In this document: in pieces, positions 25,466-36,189 of the stretch
Layout of the letters: the number at the start of each line of letters is the position of its first letter
How positions within the stretch are numbered: the first letter of the stretch is position 1
Assembly: GCA_010909165.1 (NCBI GenBank)
Contig: MU008177.1
Location: 1 to 64,000, forward strand
Length of the DNA stretch: 64,000 nucleotides
Reading direction: 5' to 3'
From: Anthoceros angustus
Taxonomy: Eukaryota > Streptophyta > Anthocerotopsida > Anthocerotales > Anthocerotaceae
The notes under the pieces: generated by a model
Databases searched by the model: none
The model's input: the letters and a program-made list of their open reading frames with translations, nothing else
What the model was told of the DNA's origin: nothing
Translations under genes and position numbers: made by a program

Positions 25466-25919
25466 TCAGAACATCAAGCTCGCAAAATTTGGGATGAATC
25501 CGAGTTTCTTTCATTGACCAAAATAAATTTGAACAATCAAATCCGAATGGAAGCGGAAGAGCACGGCAGGAGGCGGAGCGCGGAACGGCTTGGGCATTGT
25601 CTACAACATAATTGAGTGGCATCTTCCAAGAATCTTTTGATCTTTTGCCTCATAGAGGGCAAAGATGGTGTCTGTTTTTTTCGAGGAAAAATGTGGTAGG
25701 TGGAAGAGGACCCGGCCATGCTCTGCTCCAAAGTCTCAGATCCGAAATCCGACCACAAATAAATCCAGGACTCAAAACGAGGCTCTCACAACCTCAGAGT
25801 GAGTCGCTCCGGCCTTCTGGGGTTAAAGCAAAGAGGAACCACCTGGTTTTGCATCTTTTTAGCAATATCGCAATGCTTGTTCTGGAGTGTGCCAGTCGAG
25901 CTCAAGCCATTCGGAACAC

Positions 25920-26486
25920 AAAGGGGAAAGAAGGCGGCAGCGGAGGTTGCGCTGCCAGGAGGGGGTGAGGTCGAGATGCCTCAATTCACCTGTTTTGCGG
26001 GCAGCTCAATCCCCGCGACTTGGTCGATTTCCGGCAGTGGGCAGAGGAGGATAACATCCAATTGGGATGGGTGTATGGCCGCCAATGGGCCTACACCAAT
26101 TTGGAATTGATTGAGGAGTGTTATATCAACCTCCATCAATCGGAAGCGCCGCCGCCTGGAGGGGAATGCTCTGACCGATCCTCCACCGGAGCATCCAAGC
26201 ATTAGGCAAGTGTATGGAAGGCCGGAGGAGGAGAGCTCAGGGATTGCTCTTCTTGAGAGGACAAATGGAGGGAAGAGGATTGCCCTCTCAGAGATTCCGC
26301 AGGAGGTCCTGGACATGATGGACGGAGGAGTGAAGGCCCACGCCAAGAATGGCTGGAAAACGGACTGCATCAAGGAGCTGAAGTGGAGGCTCTTTGCTAA
26401 AATTGTGTTGGGGTTGGTGAACTATCAACGAACCTCTTATTTCGGCACCAACTTCCTCCAATTTTTGTGGAAGATTTCTCGAGGAG
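25920..26486 (+). pseudogene. A0 gag-like / plant-transposon-protein-like domain, first half
   Basis: Across two frames I read GKKAAAEVALPGGG, EMPQFTCFAG, then LVDFRQWAEEDNIQLGWVYG, RQWAYTNLELIEECYINLHQ, IRQVYGRPEEESSGIALLER and FLQFLWKIS. Elements A3 and A2 carry the same blocks. The layout recalls the putative plant transposon protein domain found with plant retroelements, but I infer this from overall pattern only. The frame is cut by small indels near 26000 and 26200, and then by insertion of element A1 at 26487. It resumes at 29214 with GAKPDWGTIMYEAYIHHREK. Confidence 0.6.
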
Positions 26487-26919
26487 TGTGGTGGGAGGTT
26501 CCCGGGACCCCCGGAACCCTCAGCCCTGTAGTGGCCACACTTATCCCACTGTCGGTTCGTATAGTAGGTTTCGTTCCCACGAAGGAGTGGGGGAGCCCTT
26601 CCCCGCACGGATGGAGGGTGCGCCTCCCGACCGACCTCTCGACTCATCGACTCCCTGCACAGCGCCTGACCGACTAACCGCCTCCTACCGCCGCCTGGGT
26701 GACCCACCCTGTAAGTCACACTACCCACGCGCGATGATGACTGCGGACTCCACGTCGAGAGGCACACTAATCAGCTGCGACCTTGGGACCCCCAAATCAC
26801 CGCATGGGCAATCCTCCCACCAGCTCCTACACTCCCTAAGACCCTTCTCATGACAAATTTGGGGCCTCAAGCTCTTGTCATGCCCTTGAAATTCCACCTT
26901 CCCTCTTTTCTAGGTTTCG

Positions 26920-27085
26920 TCCTCCTCTTCTCTTTTGTCTTTTCTTTTCTCTCTTGCTCCTTCCTTCTCCTCTCTTGCTCCCTATCCTCTCTAGCTCCTC
27001 TCTCGTCCTCTCTCGCCTCTCTCTCTCTCGCCTCGCCTCTCTCTTTCTTTCTCTTTTCTCCTCTCTTCTCCTCTCTTCTCTAATC
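26920..27085. repeat. Pyrimidine-rich tract in element A1
   Basis: A CT-only-like run of about 165 bp (ctctctcgcctctctc...). Element A2 carries the reverse-complement purine-rich counterpart at 53165-53350, so the tract is part of the element. Confidence 0.85.
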
Positions 27086-27451
27086 TACCTCTTCCACTCT
27101 TCCTAGCTAACTATCGCCCCGGGCGCCCGCCTCCCAAAGAATCGCCTCGATCATAGGGCATTGCCCTCACGGACCTAGGCCGGACATTTGCAAGTGACGC
27201 CCCGTGCGGCCGGATTTTGCTAGGGTCTTCCTTTACCTCGCCACACCGCAACCACAATGCCGCCTCACCGCTCGAACGCTACCCACTGCTACCTCCGGAA
27301 AGAAAGGTTTGGGCCCCGCCCTCACCAGTCACCGCACCTCAAGACCCTACCGGACACCATGCACCTCACACGTCGGCACGCACGCTTGTGTAGCAAGACA
27401 AGCACATGGTCGAGAGCAAGGCATGACATTTTATTATGGGAGCTCCTCCCC

Positions 27452-27459
27452 CTCTTATA
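27452..27459 (-). promoter_or_regulatory. TATAAGAG box near the 3' end of element A1
   Basis: On the minus strand TATAAGAG is followed by a small hairpin (gggggaggagctccc) and then 'ataataaaatgtcatgcc'. The same arrangement recurs in A0, A2 and, less exactly, B2. It could be a TATA box or part of a 3'-end signal. Confidence 0.45.
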
Positions 27460-27478
27460 GGAGCTCCCCCAAACCCTA

Positions 27479-27797
27479 GCATTAATTAACTCTGGTGGGG
27501 TAGGTGGGGTTGCTTACGGTTTTTAAGTAGGTGGCCTCTTAAAAGGTTCTTAACCTACCTCCTAACAATCCCACTAACCCCCTAGCATTAATTAAGTCTG
27601 GTGGGGTAGGTGGGGTTGCTTACGGTTTTTAAGTAGGTGGCCTCTTAAAAGGTTCTTAACCTACCTCCTAACAATCCCACTAACCCCCTAGCATTAATTA
27701 AGTCTGGTGGGGTAGGTGGGGTTGCTTACGGTTTTTAAGTAGGTGGCCTCTTAAAAGGTTCTTAACCTACCTCCTAACAATCCCACTAACCCCCAAG
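27479..27797. repeat. 106-bp direct repeat, three copies, in element A1
   Basis: Units begin 'gcattaattaa' at 27479, 27585 and 27691, exactly 106 bp apart, and are nearly identical. Element A2 has a single copy of this unit (around 52675-52785), so A1 gained two. The unit contains internal complementary runs (taagtaggtggcc / ggttcttaacctacctcc). Confidence 0.93.
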
Positions 27798-30026
27798 GGG
27801 TCTTAATGACCCATTCACTCCCCTACCAACTATTTGCCTACTTCTTCTTGGGTGTTGGCATGGCCGCCCAACCACCGCCTTCCTCCTCTTGGCTTGGGAC
27901 TGTCCGGATCTCTTCACTCGTCACAGGAACCTCCACACTCTCGGCGATGTTGACTGCTGAGGCACTGAACGCCACCCCTCTTGTGGCGCTCTTGTAGAGG
28001 CACCGGCCTCAGAGCCATCTCTGCATACCGCACTAATTACCTCCAGTGGTTGGGTGTTGGTGCAGCTCCCCGCCATGACACCCCACCAACTCTACCGGCC
28101 CGCTGGAAATCTCTTCCTCTTCCATTGGCTCCTCCCACATTGAGCCTTCATCCATTTCACTCTCCAAGTCCCGAATCTCCGGGTTGAGGGTCGCAATTCT
28201 TCCAAAATCTTCCCGTCATCGTGGGGACCCAACAACTTCCTTGTCAACAAGGAACGCATCTCCTTGGCGAACTTGTTGACCCTAGCATGTAAGTGGACCC
28301 GCATCTCCGCCCTTCAAACAAATCTCATCAAATTCCTCGTGCCACTCTCCGAGGCTATCTTACTGCAACGCATCCCTCTCAGCGTCACCTCACTCAAACG
28401 GTCAGAAGTGACATTCTCGGCATCTCTTCCATGCCTCCAGATCCCTTGCCGCCATGCATAATCAGCCGAAAGCGTTGCTTCCGACGACCAAAGATGCGAT
28501 GCATCATTTTCCTCCGGTGGGCTACCTCTTCCTTCCACCACACGGTGACCTCCGTTGCTTCATGAGCTCCTCACGCTCCTTACTCCATGTGGCCTGCCTC
28601 CCTCCAGCTCCTTGAGTTTGGCCTCATTCATTCTTGGCTTGAGTGCCTCCCCTCTACATATATAGGGTGAGGAAGGATTTTCCACACCCAAAGGCCAAGG
28701 ACACCGATTTCCTCCGAGCGCCAAGGACGATTTCTATATATGCATGCATGCTCCCTCCTTGGTGCGGCGCTCTTCCTCCCGCGCGCTGCGTCACCGCGCA
28801 CCACCTCCAAGCTCGCCGACTGCCCTGAAATTGCGCGTCTCGCAACTCGCGAAGACCCTTCACAAGGCCTTCCACCGGAGTAAGGACTTTACTCCCGCCA
28901 TGTCCGGACTTCACCGGGCGTGACTCGGCGCCACCGCCACTAGCCCTCCCTGGCGTGCCTTCGCGAACCTTCCTCTCACAGAAACTTTCGGACTCCGACC
29001 TCCGTCCTTTCTCGACCTGGACCTGCTTTTCCTCCTTTCGTCCGCCGTGGGGACAACCCGGCCCGCCCGCTTCTCCACTTGCCACTTTGTTGTTGTCTTC
29101 CGCTGTTGTTGGTGAGAAAAAGAAAAAAGAAAAATAAAACCTAACTAATATGAACAAAACTAAGAGGCATCCGCCCCTCTTCTAACCGTGGACCCAAAAT
29201 TTGGCGTTCCACAAGGAGCCAAGCCGGATTGGGGCACAATCATGTATGAGGCCTACATACACCACAGGGAGAAGCTCCTCAGGCCGAATTCGGTGGATGA
29301 AGAAGGGCCAAGGCCATGCTACCTCAGCACCTATTTGGTGCATTTGTGGGAAACGGAGGGGCTCCTGACCAGCAAGGAGCTTGAGGATGCTTGGCATCCT
29401 TCGGAGATAATCCACCTCCAGCCCAGTTTAGAGCGGCCCTTGCCTTTCGCTCTAAGGAAGACCATGGGAGGCCAGACCTCCACAAGCACACCAGGACCAA
29501 GGGTGGAGGAAGTAGAGGCAACGAGGTTGCCGGAGTGGGACGCCTTTCCCCCACAAGAGCAAGGGGAAGGAGAGGAGCGAGATCCGGCCGAGGAAGGCCG
29601 GATGGTAGTCTATGAGAGGAGGGCTACCACAGGAGGGGTGACAACCCCAAGGGTGGGAGGAGTCCCCACCATCTCGTGGGTGCCTAGGGAAGAGGCACAC
29701 CATCTCACCCCTGGGAGGCAGCCCACCCCTGCAGGCATCATCAGGGCGCCACCTGCACCACGGTGGTGCGCACTACCGCAGGGGAGCAGTTCACGGCGGT
29801 AGGGAAGGGGAAGGAGAGGCAACAGAGCGCCAGTGGCGCCAGCCGCCTTCACCCGCTTAGGAGGAAGGGCGGATGGACTGAGGGGACCCACACCGTGATG
29901 GCTCAAGGCTGGCCGGGAGCTGGAGATTTCAGGCCGCAGGCGTAATTTGGGCCCTAAGAGACTTCCGAGTGCTTGTGAAGCACTTAGCCGTAGATTTGAA
30001 GGGGCTAGGAATTAACACCCCACCCC

Positions 30027-30940
30027 ATGGGCATGCCAGAGGAAGTCCCATGTAAGGCCCAAGAGATGACTGAGAGGAGGGCCGGGACTAAGTGGCAACT
30101 AGAAGCCATGGAGTCCGATGAGAAGGCAGCCAAGTTGGAGAAGGCTGTGGAAAAGCTCCAGCGGGATCTTACAGACAAGCGAAGAGGGGAAAAGGTCTTG
30201 GAGGGAAGGTTGGCTCAAACGGAGGAGAGAGCTGTCCGGGCAACCACCCAAAAAGACTCGTGGAGACAGAAGGCGGAAGAGCATTTTGCCCAATTAGAGC
30301 AAGAGCGGAAGGGCAAAACAGAGGCTCTAGGAAGGGAGAAGGTGGCGGTCCAGCAAATGGACGCACAGGAGCAGGTGATGGCTACCCAAGCCATCAAAAT
30401 CCGGGACATGGAGGAGGAATTGAGACAAACCCAGACAACTGGAGGAGAAACGCAGAGGCGGAAACTCAAGACCAAAGAATTGCGTGAGCCGGAGCGAGAA
30501 GAATGCTTGGCAAGCTGAGCGGGAAGGGCTTGCTCAGCAGCTAGGGGACTTGGAGAGGAAGAGGACCTAGGAGGAGGAGCACCATAAGAAGGTGGTGCAC
30601 AGGATGCTGGTGCTAAGGAAGAGGAGATTTTGGGCAAATTATGCCCTTCAGGCAAAAATGGCCAACCAGCTGAGAGAAGTAAGGGAGGAGAACGTGTGCC
30701 TCCATGTGAAGGTGGGGGAACTGACCACCGCAAGAGATGCCTACAAGAGTAGGTGTGAGGATGGAGAGTGGCCCACGGAGATTGATGATCTCCAAATGCA
30801 GTATCATAGCTTGGGGGCTCACCTCCACAACAGGATTTTGAAGGCCAACAATGAAGTCTTACGTTTGGCCAAGAGGAGGACATTGGGTCCTCATGATGAT
30901 GACACGAAGGAGCTGCAGCAAGTGCAGCCGGAGGCCTCCG
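30027..30940 (+). pseudogene. A0 coiled-coil region
   Basis: One open frame at 30027-30518 (163 codons) and the next at 30592-31359 encode highly charged heptad-like sequence (KAAKLEKAVEKLQRDLTDKR, EHFAQLEQERKGKTEALGRE, REENVCLHVKVGELTTARDA). The two are separated by stops near 30518-30570. It ends in an acidic stretch and the repeat array. It matches the coiled-coil end of A2 (LTRKLLGPHDDEILEL against LAKRRTLGPHDDDTKEL). A structural role like a gag coiled coil is inference. Confidence 0.6.
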
Positions 30941-31068
30941 ACTTTGACGAGGCCACGAGTGACATGGACTCCGAGGAGTCCGAGGAGACAGGAGATGGAG
31001 GAGCGGTCGCAGCGCCAAAGGTGGAAGATGGCGCAGAAAGCAAGGAGGGGGGACAGCCCGCCCTCACA

Positions 31069-31353
31069 GGGGGTCACCCTACCACGGTAGGTGACCACCC
31101 TACCACGGTAGGTGACCACCCTACCACGGTAGGTGACCACCCTACCACGGTAGGTGACCACCCTACCACGGTAGGTGACCACCCTACCACGGTAGGTGAC
31201 CACCCTACCACGGTAGGTGACCACCCTACCACGGTAGGTGACCACCCTACCACGGTAGGTGACCACCCTAGCACGGTAGGTGACCACCCTAGCACGGTAG
31301 GTGACCACCCTACCACGGTAGGTGACCACCCTACCACGGTAGGTGACCACCCC
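31069..31353 (+). repeat. 21-bp tandem repeat coding for a 7-residue repeat (GDHPTTV)
   Basis: About 13 full copies of 'ggtgaccaccctaccacggt' plus 'a' occur, with two T-to-S codon variants. It stays in frame with the upstream coiled-coil frame and ends at a stop at 31359. The junction of adjacent units holds the near-palindrome CTACCACGGTAG, seen in perfect form (CTACCGCGGTAG, CTACCATGGTAG) just downstream. Confidence 0.95.
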
Positions 31354-31822
31354 TCGTAGTCCCGGACTCACCGTGGTAGGTAGCCAAGGCGGTAGTCCGC
31401 TGCACTACCGGGTAGTGTGTGCCAGGCGAGGAGCCTGCTGGGGAGTCGGGCCGCGGAGGCCTGGCTGTGAATGAAGGAGCCGGGGGGTCCGGTAGCATAC
31501 CCCCTGGAGAAGAAGGCGAGGTGGTGGGAGAAACAACCCCACCGGAGGAGATCAAGGGCGGAGTCAGATCCGCCGAGGAAGGGGGAGGGGTGAACAGTTC
31601 CCTCACCCCACGAATAAGGGAAGAACCCGGGCCAGGAGAGGAAACCAACGCAAAAAGGGGCCGGAGGAGTTAGTGACAACATCGGCCAGCAAATGGAGGA
31701 GGAATCTTCTAAGACATGCTCCAAGATAGGTATGGACAAACCAAACAACAGGAAAGGAGCCAAGAGGATCACCACCCCGGAAGCCGTCACCGATGAAGAA
31801 GAAAAAGGAGATAGGGACCAGA

Positions 31823-31876
31823 CTACCATGGTAGGTAGTCAGCCTACCCCGGTAGTCTGCCAGACTACCGCGGTAG
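31823..31876. repeat. Pair of perfect 12-bp palindromes of the CTACC..GGTAG type
   Basis: CTACCATGGTAG lies at 31823-31834 and CTACCGCGGTAG at 31865-31876, with imperfect copies between. Both are exact reverse complements of themselves. The same motif stands near the 5' end of element A3 (45587-45598). Confidence 0.8.
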
Positions 31877-32359
31877 GGTGCTGGAGAAGGAGCGCGACCA
31901 GGCGGCGGAGGCTGAAAAGGTGGGCGCCTAAGTGCGCGGAGGGGGGGGGCGCGATTGCTGGAGGATGAGAGGAATCAAGGCGCCATCCCGAGGAGCAGGA
32001 GGAAGGGGCAGATCGGTACTTACCCCGCAAGTTGGGAAGGTGACAAATCTGGGAAGAGGCGAGAGCGAAAGGAGGGTGAGGGAGCCAATCCATAGAGGAC
32101 ACATCGCTATCCCAGAGGGTGAGGACTAGGTATGGTCAAAGACCATAAATGTTGGATGGAAGAATAGGAAGGATAGGCGATGTAGACTGACATTCTTTAA
32201 GGATGACCATAGGTGAAGTTGCTAGAATAGAATTTATCTAGGATCAGACAGTAGACTTAGATGCCAGGCCTTAAATGCTGGCGGTAGGAAATAGTAAAAT
32301 ATTGGAAAAGGTGACCTGCAGTAGGGTCTCCCAAGGGAGGTTGTATGTGGAAGGCCTCC

Positions 32360-32367
32360 TATAAGAG
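32360..32367 (+). promoter_or_regulatory. TATAAGAG box near the 3' end of element A0
   Basis: It sits in 'cctcctataagaggaggagg' and is followed by 'aaagtaaagcatcatgtctt', parallel to A2 at 52798. The surrounding sequence can fold (cctcct/aggagg). Confidence 0.45.
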
Positions 32368-32655
32368 GAGGAGGATTTCACAAAGTAAAGCATCATGTCT
32401 TGCGCTTCCATACTCGCGAGTCCTTTGCTCTTGTAAAGGAATTTCGTGCCGGCTGTGAGCCAACGTAGCGTCTGGTAGAGAGACCCCGGTCTACTCCGGA
32501 GTGCGGTTCGTAGTCCCTCATGCCGCTCTGGAGTGCGGTCCGGAGTCACCCTATCTACTCCGAAGTGCGGTCCGGAGTGCCCCTGTCCTAAGGCGGGGTC
32601 TTTTTTGGTCCTTTGAGGGTTAACTAGGGAGAGGATAACACCGGATGTCATTCCT

Positions 32656-33705
32656 GTGGCCTACATCATTCTTCCGCCTTGTTTGCAATGCACTGTAGGT
32701 GGGGCTCACGGGCAAGTGCGTGCTTGCGCCGCGCCAACAGCACGTGAAAGCCCTGCATCCTTGGGCCATGCTAGTAGCCCCGCTTCAAATGGGGCCCACC
32801 CTCGGATGCACAATGCCCAATGTATGCCTAATATATGCAAAAACTACTTCTTCCAACTCATCAAAACCTTAAGTGCGGTCTGTTCAACGTCTTCCACTAT
32901 CAGAAGATGTAAGACATGGCCAAAAGATGTAACTCATACAACAAACTGTGTAGAGAGAAAGAGATCGGGGCCCTCCTGAAGGGAGACATGGACATATACC
33001 GTGGGCGCTTTGGCTGATAGGTGCTTGGCCTTCAAATCCCACGAATGTCTCAAAATGAGCAAGGTCTGGAAAGAGTTGCAAACCATTTGGCTTCACTGGG
33101 ACTCGAACGTCTCCTTTTAATCACATCATGTCTTGCATTGTCTGCAGCTACAGAATGCTTAATGTGGTGTCTATGCTTCATATGACTACATGTCCCTACA
33201 CAAGGTCCCAAATAGTCTTTGTGCAATAGCAGCACCACTTCGACCCTAAAATTGAGATGCAACTTCTCTGATTTCAAAATTTTACAAGCTAATTGTAGAT
33301 GCATGTATAATGGACCGATGGATTGCACCTCCTTTGATATAGAAAAATTTTCAAATGTCGAACTTGGAGGTTTTAACCATGGCATGCACTATCGTAGTAT
33401 CACGCAAACAATGCACACATAAAAATATTGGCCAACCTTGGCACATACATGCAGACAATATAATATTGGCCAACCGTGGCACATGTCTTCGTACTTGGAT
33501 ACCGAGAAGCTGTACTTCAAGAGTTGAGAGAATAAAGCGAGAGCATGATTCTATTCTGAGAGAAGCAACCCAAGAGAGAAGGGGTGGGGGGTTTACCGTG
33601 CTTCTCCATCCATGGATACCGTATTTCGGTTTCACTTTTCTCTTTCTTCTAATGGTCTTCGACTTCTTCTTCTTCTCAAATGTCTTCTTCTTAGACTTGA
33701 CAAAG
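32656..33705. other. Region without a recognised gene
   Basis: I see no conserved coding sequence. A CCGGAGTGCGGTCCGGAGT-type repeat of element A0 lies just upstream at 32480-32590. A duplicated phrase 'ttggccaacc(t/g)tggcacat' occurs near 33430 and 33466. Confidence 0.4.
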
Positions 33706-33709
33706 CGCT

Positions 33710-34330
33710 TTGCGCATGGCTTCTGGCTCTTCTATGTATAAGGGGTTTTGTCATCGCACCAACCATCTTCACCACTACAATGCGATTCCGTCTTGGCCTG
33801 CTCTAGCCTGTGGCGTCTTCCCTCTTACCTGCAAGTACGGCTCTGCCCTCGATGAATCTGGGGTACACCTTGCTTGTTGTCCCCATGGGGGTCACCGCAT
33901 CGCCACCCACGATGCCATCCGTGATGTCATGTTGCCATCGTTCGTGAAAGTGGCTACATAGCCTGGAGGGAGCAGGGTAACACTCTTTGAACCAGTCGTT
34001 CAATTTGGTCTGACTTGTACTTTGTTCGCGGTGACGAAGTGATGGTTACTGACCCTGCTCGTGACACCATCTTCGCTCAGGTCATCACCAACCACCCTGG
34101 TTGGGCTGCCGCTTGTGCTGCAGCTCTCAAGGTCAGGAAGTACAACGGGTTGCAAGTGGGCCACCTCTTCATCCCGCTCGCTCTCGAAACATATAGGGCA
34201 ATGGCCGAGGACTTCGATAAGTTTCTCAAGTCCTGTGCCAAATGCTCCCACGCCCGCATGCATAGCGCGGGGTTGTCCCTTTCCTATTTCACAGCTTACT
34301 TTAGACAGAGAGTCTCCATTGCCCTTCAAA
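33710..34330 (+). pseudogene. Fragment like the C-terminus of a non-LTR retrotransposon polyprotein
   Basis: One frame (33710-33961) reads FPLTCKYGSALDESGVHLAC, then CPHGGHRIATHDAIRDVMLP, a Cys/His block with the H-D-x-x-R-D pattern that follows reverse transcriptase in many non-LTR elements. A second frame (34015-34330) continues with VITNHPGWAAACAAALKVRK and LFIPLALETYRAMAEDFDKF, which fits the next conserved part. The two frames do not join without a frameshift. Class assignment is inference from pattern. No reverse transcriptase core is seen upstream. Confidence 0.5.
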
Positions 34331-34498
34331 GGCCACTCTCTTCAGCGATCCTTCACAGGGGCAATAGCAGGTGGCCACTCTCTTCAGCGATCCTTCACAG
34401 AGGCAATAGCAGGTGGCCACTCTCTTCAGCGATCCTCACAGGGGCAATAGCAGGTGGCCACTCTCTTCAGCGATCCTCCACAAGGGCAATAGCAGGTG
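34331..34498. repeat. 42-bp tandem repeat, four copies
   Basis: Units begin 'ggccactctcttcagcgatc' at 34331, 34373, 34415 and 34455. The third is 2 bp short. The array interrupts the end of the non-LTR-like frame. Confidence 0.93.
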
Positions 34499-34996
34499 AC
34501 GCTTCTTCCTCTTCCTCTTTGGTTTGCTGGCCCTTTATCCGTCCTGCATATGATGTTTTGCCAGCAGTACATGCTAGGTAGGGAACTTCGTTACCCTTTT
34601 TTTATCTCAACCCTCGGGGTCCTCTTTGGTTGTCCCTGCTAGATGGGCTTTTTCCCATCGTTCTTTTTAGTGCGAAGTAGCTTAGGCTCTTCAAAGACTT
34701 TTCTCTCGTAGGCAGAGTTCATATGCGTGAGACCACCCAAGCTGGTTCATCCGCGTGAGACCACTCAAGCTGAACGGAACAGTGGAACGGTGAACTAGCT
34801 TGGTTGTAACGGAAAGCGCGGGATCTGGAGGGGGCCTGATTTTCTGCTTTCGCAATGAGACCACGCAGGTGTAGGCGGGCGGCGGGTAGGACGGGCGGAA
34901 AGGCTCACTGAGATGAGGAGTGGTGGGATGCATATGCCGGAGAGCTGAGAGGCCAGGGAGCTTGTGGCAAAGGAAGGGTGCACGTCACAACTGTTC

Positions 34997-36163
34997 ATGT
35001 ACAGGGAGAAGCGGAAGAAGCGGGAGCGGGCGGTGGTGGAGATGGCGATGGCTCAGGACGAGGCCGAGCCGGAGAAGCAGGATGTGAGGGAACGGAGAAC
35101 CAGCCAGCAGCGGGTGAAGCGGGTTCTGGCTGCGTCCTCCAAGCACCTGGAACAGCTGACGAAGCAGACACGGCGGCTAGCTGGAGAGGAGGAAGAGGAG
35201 ATGCAGGGAGGGGACGGGGAAGGCGGCGTGTTGGATGCCGCCAAGGACAGCCTGCTTAGTCTTAAGCAGCGGCACGAGGATCTGCGGGAGCGGCTGTCGG
35301 CTGGTAGGGGCACCAGGGATCCGCTGCAGAGGGAGGTGGACTTCGCCGTGCTCAAGTCCACCGAGTGTGACGTGGATGGAGAAGCTTGGAAGGACGACGT
35401 GATCACGGCTCTGTGGCAGAAAGTGGAGAGTGAGTCGTGTTACGGGGACAGTCTGAACGCGGGTGGCGCGGACATGGCTGCCGAGCCTTTGTCGTCGGAG
35501 GAGAGGTTCTCGTATCGAGTAGGAGCCAGGATTGTCATCTGCGGTCTGCCTAGAAGACGCATTGGCATCCGGTTCGAGACTAGCTTTGGAGGACAGGCGT
35601 ATGAGAGCTACTATTGTGCGCTTACCAGTGAGTCGTCGTCGGACAAGCTGACTGTATGCGAGCAGACTGTCCCATTTTTCCTGTCTATGGATGGGGAGAA
35701 GGCTTTCCTGGCCACCAGCCCTAAGCTGTTTATCGACAAAATTGACGGCCTTCTTCAAGCCTATGTTGCACGCCGGCAGCAGCTGAACTTGTTGAGGGAA
35801 ACAAGAGGCGACCAGGTGGGTGAGGTTTACCACAGCTTGCCTTACAACCTAGTTGAGTTCTCCTTGGGACTGCCTGAGGCCATGGTGTCGGTGGTTGTGG
35901 CCTATGACGACTTGTTGTGGGAGCTTCCAAATCGGTGTAATGTCACAGCATGGCAACTTGAAAAGGAAATTTCTTCTGCACCACAAGGTCGCGGAGGTGC
36001 TAACCGCGGCCCTTCTTCAGTCGTTCCCCATGTACTCCAGGCCGCGGAGACTGCCTTACAGAACATGCACCTGCATGAATCCTATGACCAAATTGTGGCT
36101 GATGTCCAAGCAACTGTTGCGGCTTTGGAACCGGGTATTCTCATCTCTCCAGGCCTTGAATAA
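34997..36163 (+). CDS. CENP-O-like kinetochore protein, single exon
   Basis: CENP-O (Mcm21) is part of the inner kinetochore COMA-type complex. The frame gives 388 aa from ATG 34997, or 373 aa from ATG 35042 (MAMAQDEAEPEKQ). I keep the longer form but either is possible. The N-terminal 120 residues are charged and probably coiled coil. The conserved domain follows with RIVICGLPRRRIGIRFETSF, SYYCALTSESSSDKLTVCEQ, TVPFFLS, KIDGLLQAYVARRQQL and VYHSLPYNLVEFSLGLPEAM, which match plant CENP-O in order. No introns are seen, whereas I expect plant CENP-O genes to be split, so a retrogene origin is possible. The stop is followed within about 40 bp by a DExH helicase fragment on the same strand. Confidence 0.82.
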   Translation: MYREKRKKRERAVVEMAMAQDEAEPEKQDVRERRTSQQRVKRVLAASSKHLEQLTKQTRRLAGEEEEEMQGGDGEGGVLDAAKDSLLSLKQRHEDLRERLSAGRGTRDPLQREVDFAVLKSTECDVDGEAWKDDVITALWQKVESESCYGDSLNAGGADMAAEPLSSEERFSYRVGARIVICGLPRRRIGIRFETSFGGQAYESYYCALTSESSSDKLTVCEQTVPFFLSMDGEKAFLATSPKLFIDKIDGLLQAYVARRQQLNLLRETRGDQVGEVYHSLPYNLVEFSLGLPEAMVSVVVAYDDLLWELPNRCNVTAWQLEKEISSAPQGRGGANRGPSSVVPHVLQAAETALQNMHLHESYDQIVADVQATVAALEPGILISPGLE

Positions 36164-36189
36164 TCCCGTGCATTGCTCTCGGATTAGCT

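Larger units (their letters stand above)
26487..29213 (-). mobile_element. Element A1, 2727 bp, TG...CA ends, target duplication AGGAG
   Basis: It begins TGTGGTGGGAGG and ends GGCGTTCCACA on the plus strand. AGGAG flanks both sides (26482-26486 and 29214-29218). The related element A3 shows the uninterrupted sequence across this point ('gtggaagatttccatgggagc'), which proves an insertion. On the minus strand it matches element A2 over its first about 790 bp and last about 1.96 kb. It lacks about 2.55 kb of A2 that contains the gag-like domain, so it is an internal deletion derivative. Only a coiled-coil tail (for example MRVHLHARVNKFAKEMRSLL near 28304-28245) remains. Confidence 0.85.
25470..32655 (+). 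mobile_element. Element A0, TG/CA-class element interrupted by element A1 (ends approximate)
   Basis: The left end is placed near 'gcaaaatttggg' (25485), which matches the start of the related elements A1-A4. The body encodes a gag-like domain (25920-26486 and 29214-29450), a charged coiled-coil region (30027-30940), a 21-bp repeat array (31069-31353), palindromic motifs (31823-31876) and a TATAAGAG box at 32360. The right end is not resolved and is set after the last family-like sequence. No reverse transcriptase, integrase or terminal direct repeats are seen. Confidence 0.6.

Noticed and set aside
30859-31371. Minus-strand frame with repeated VVTYRGR
   Set aside because: It is the shadow of the 21-bp repeat. 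The plus frame continues the coiled-coil protein and is the better reading.
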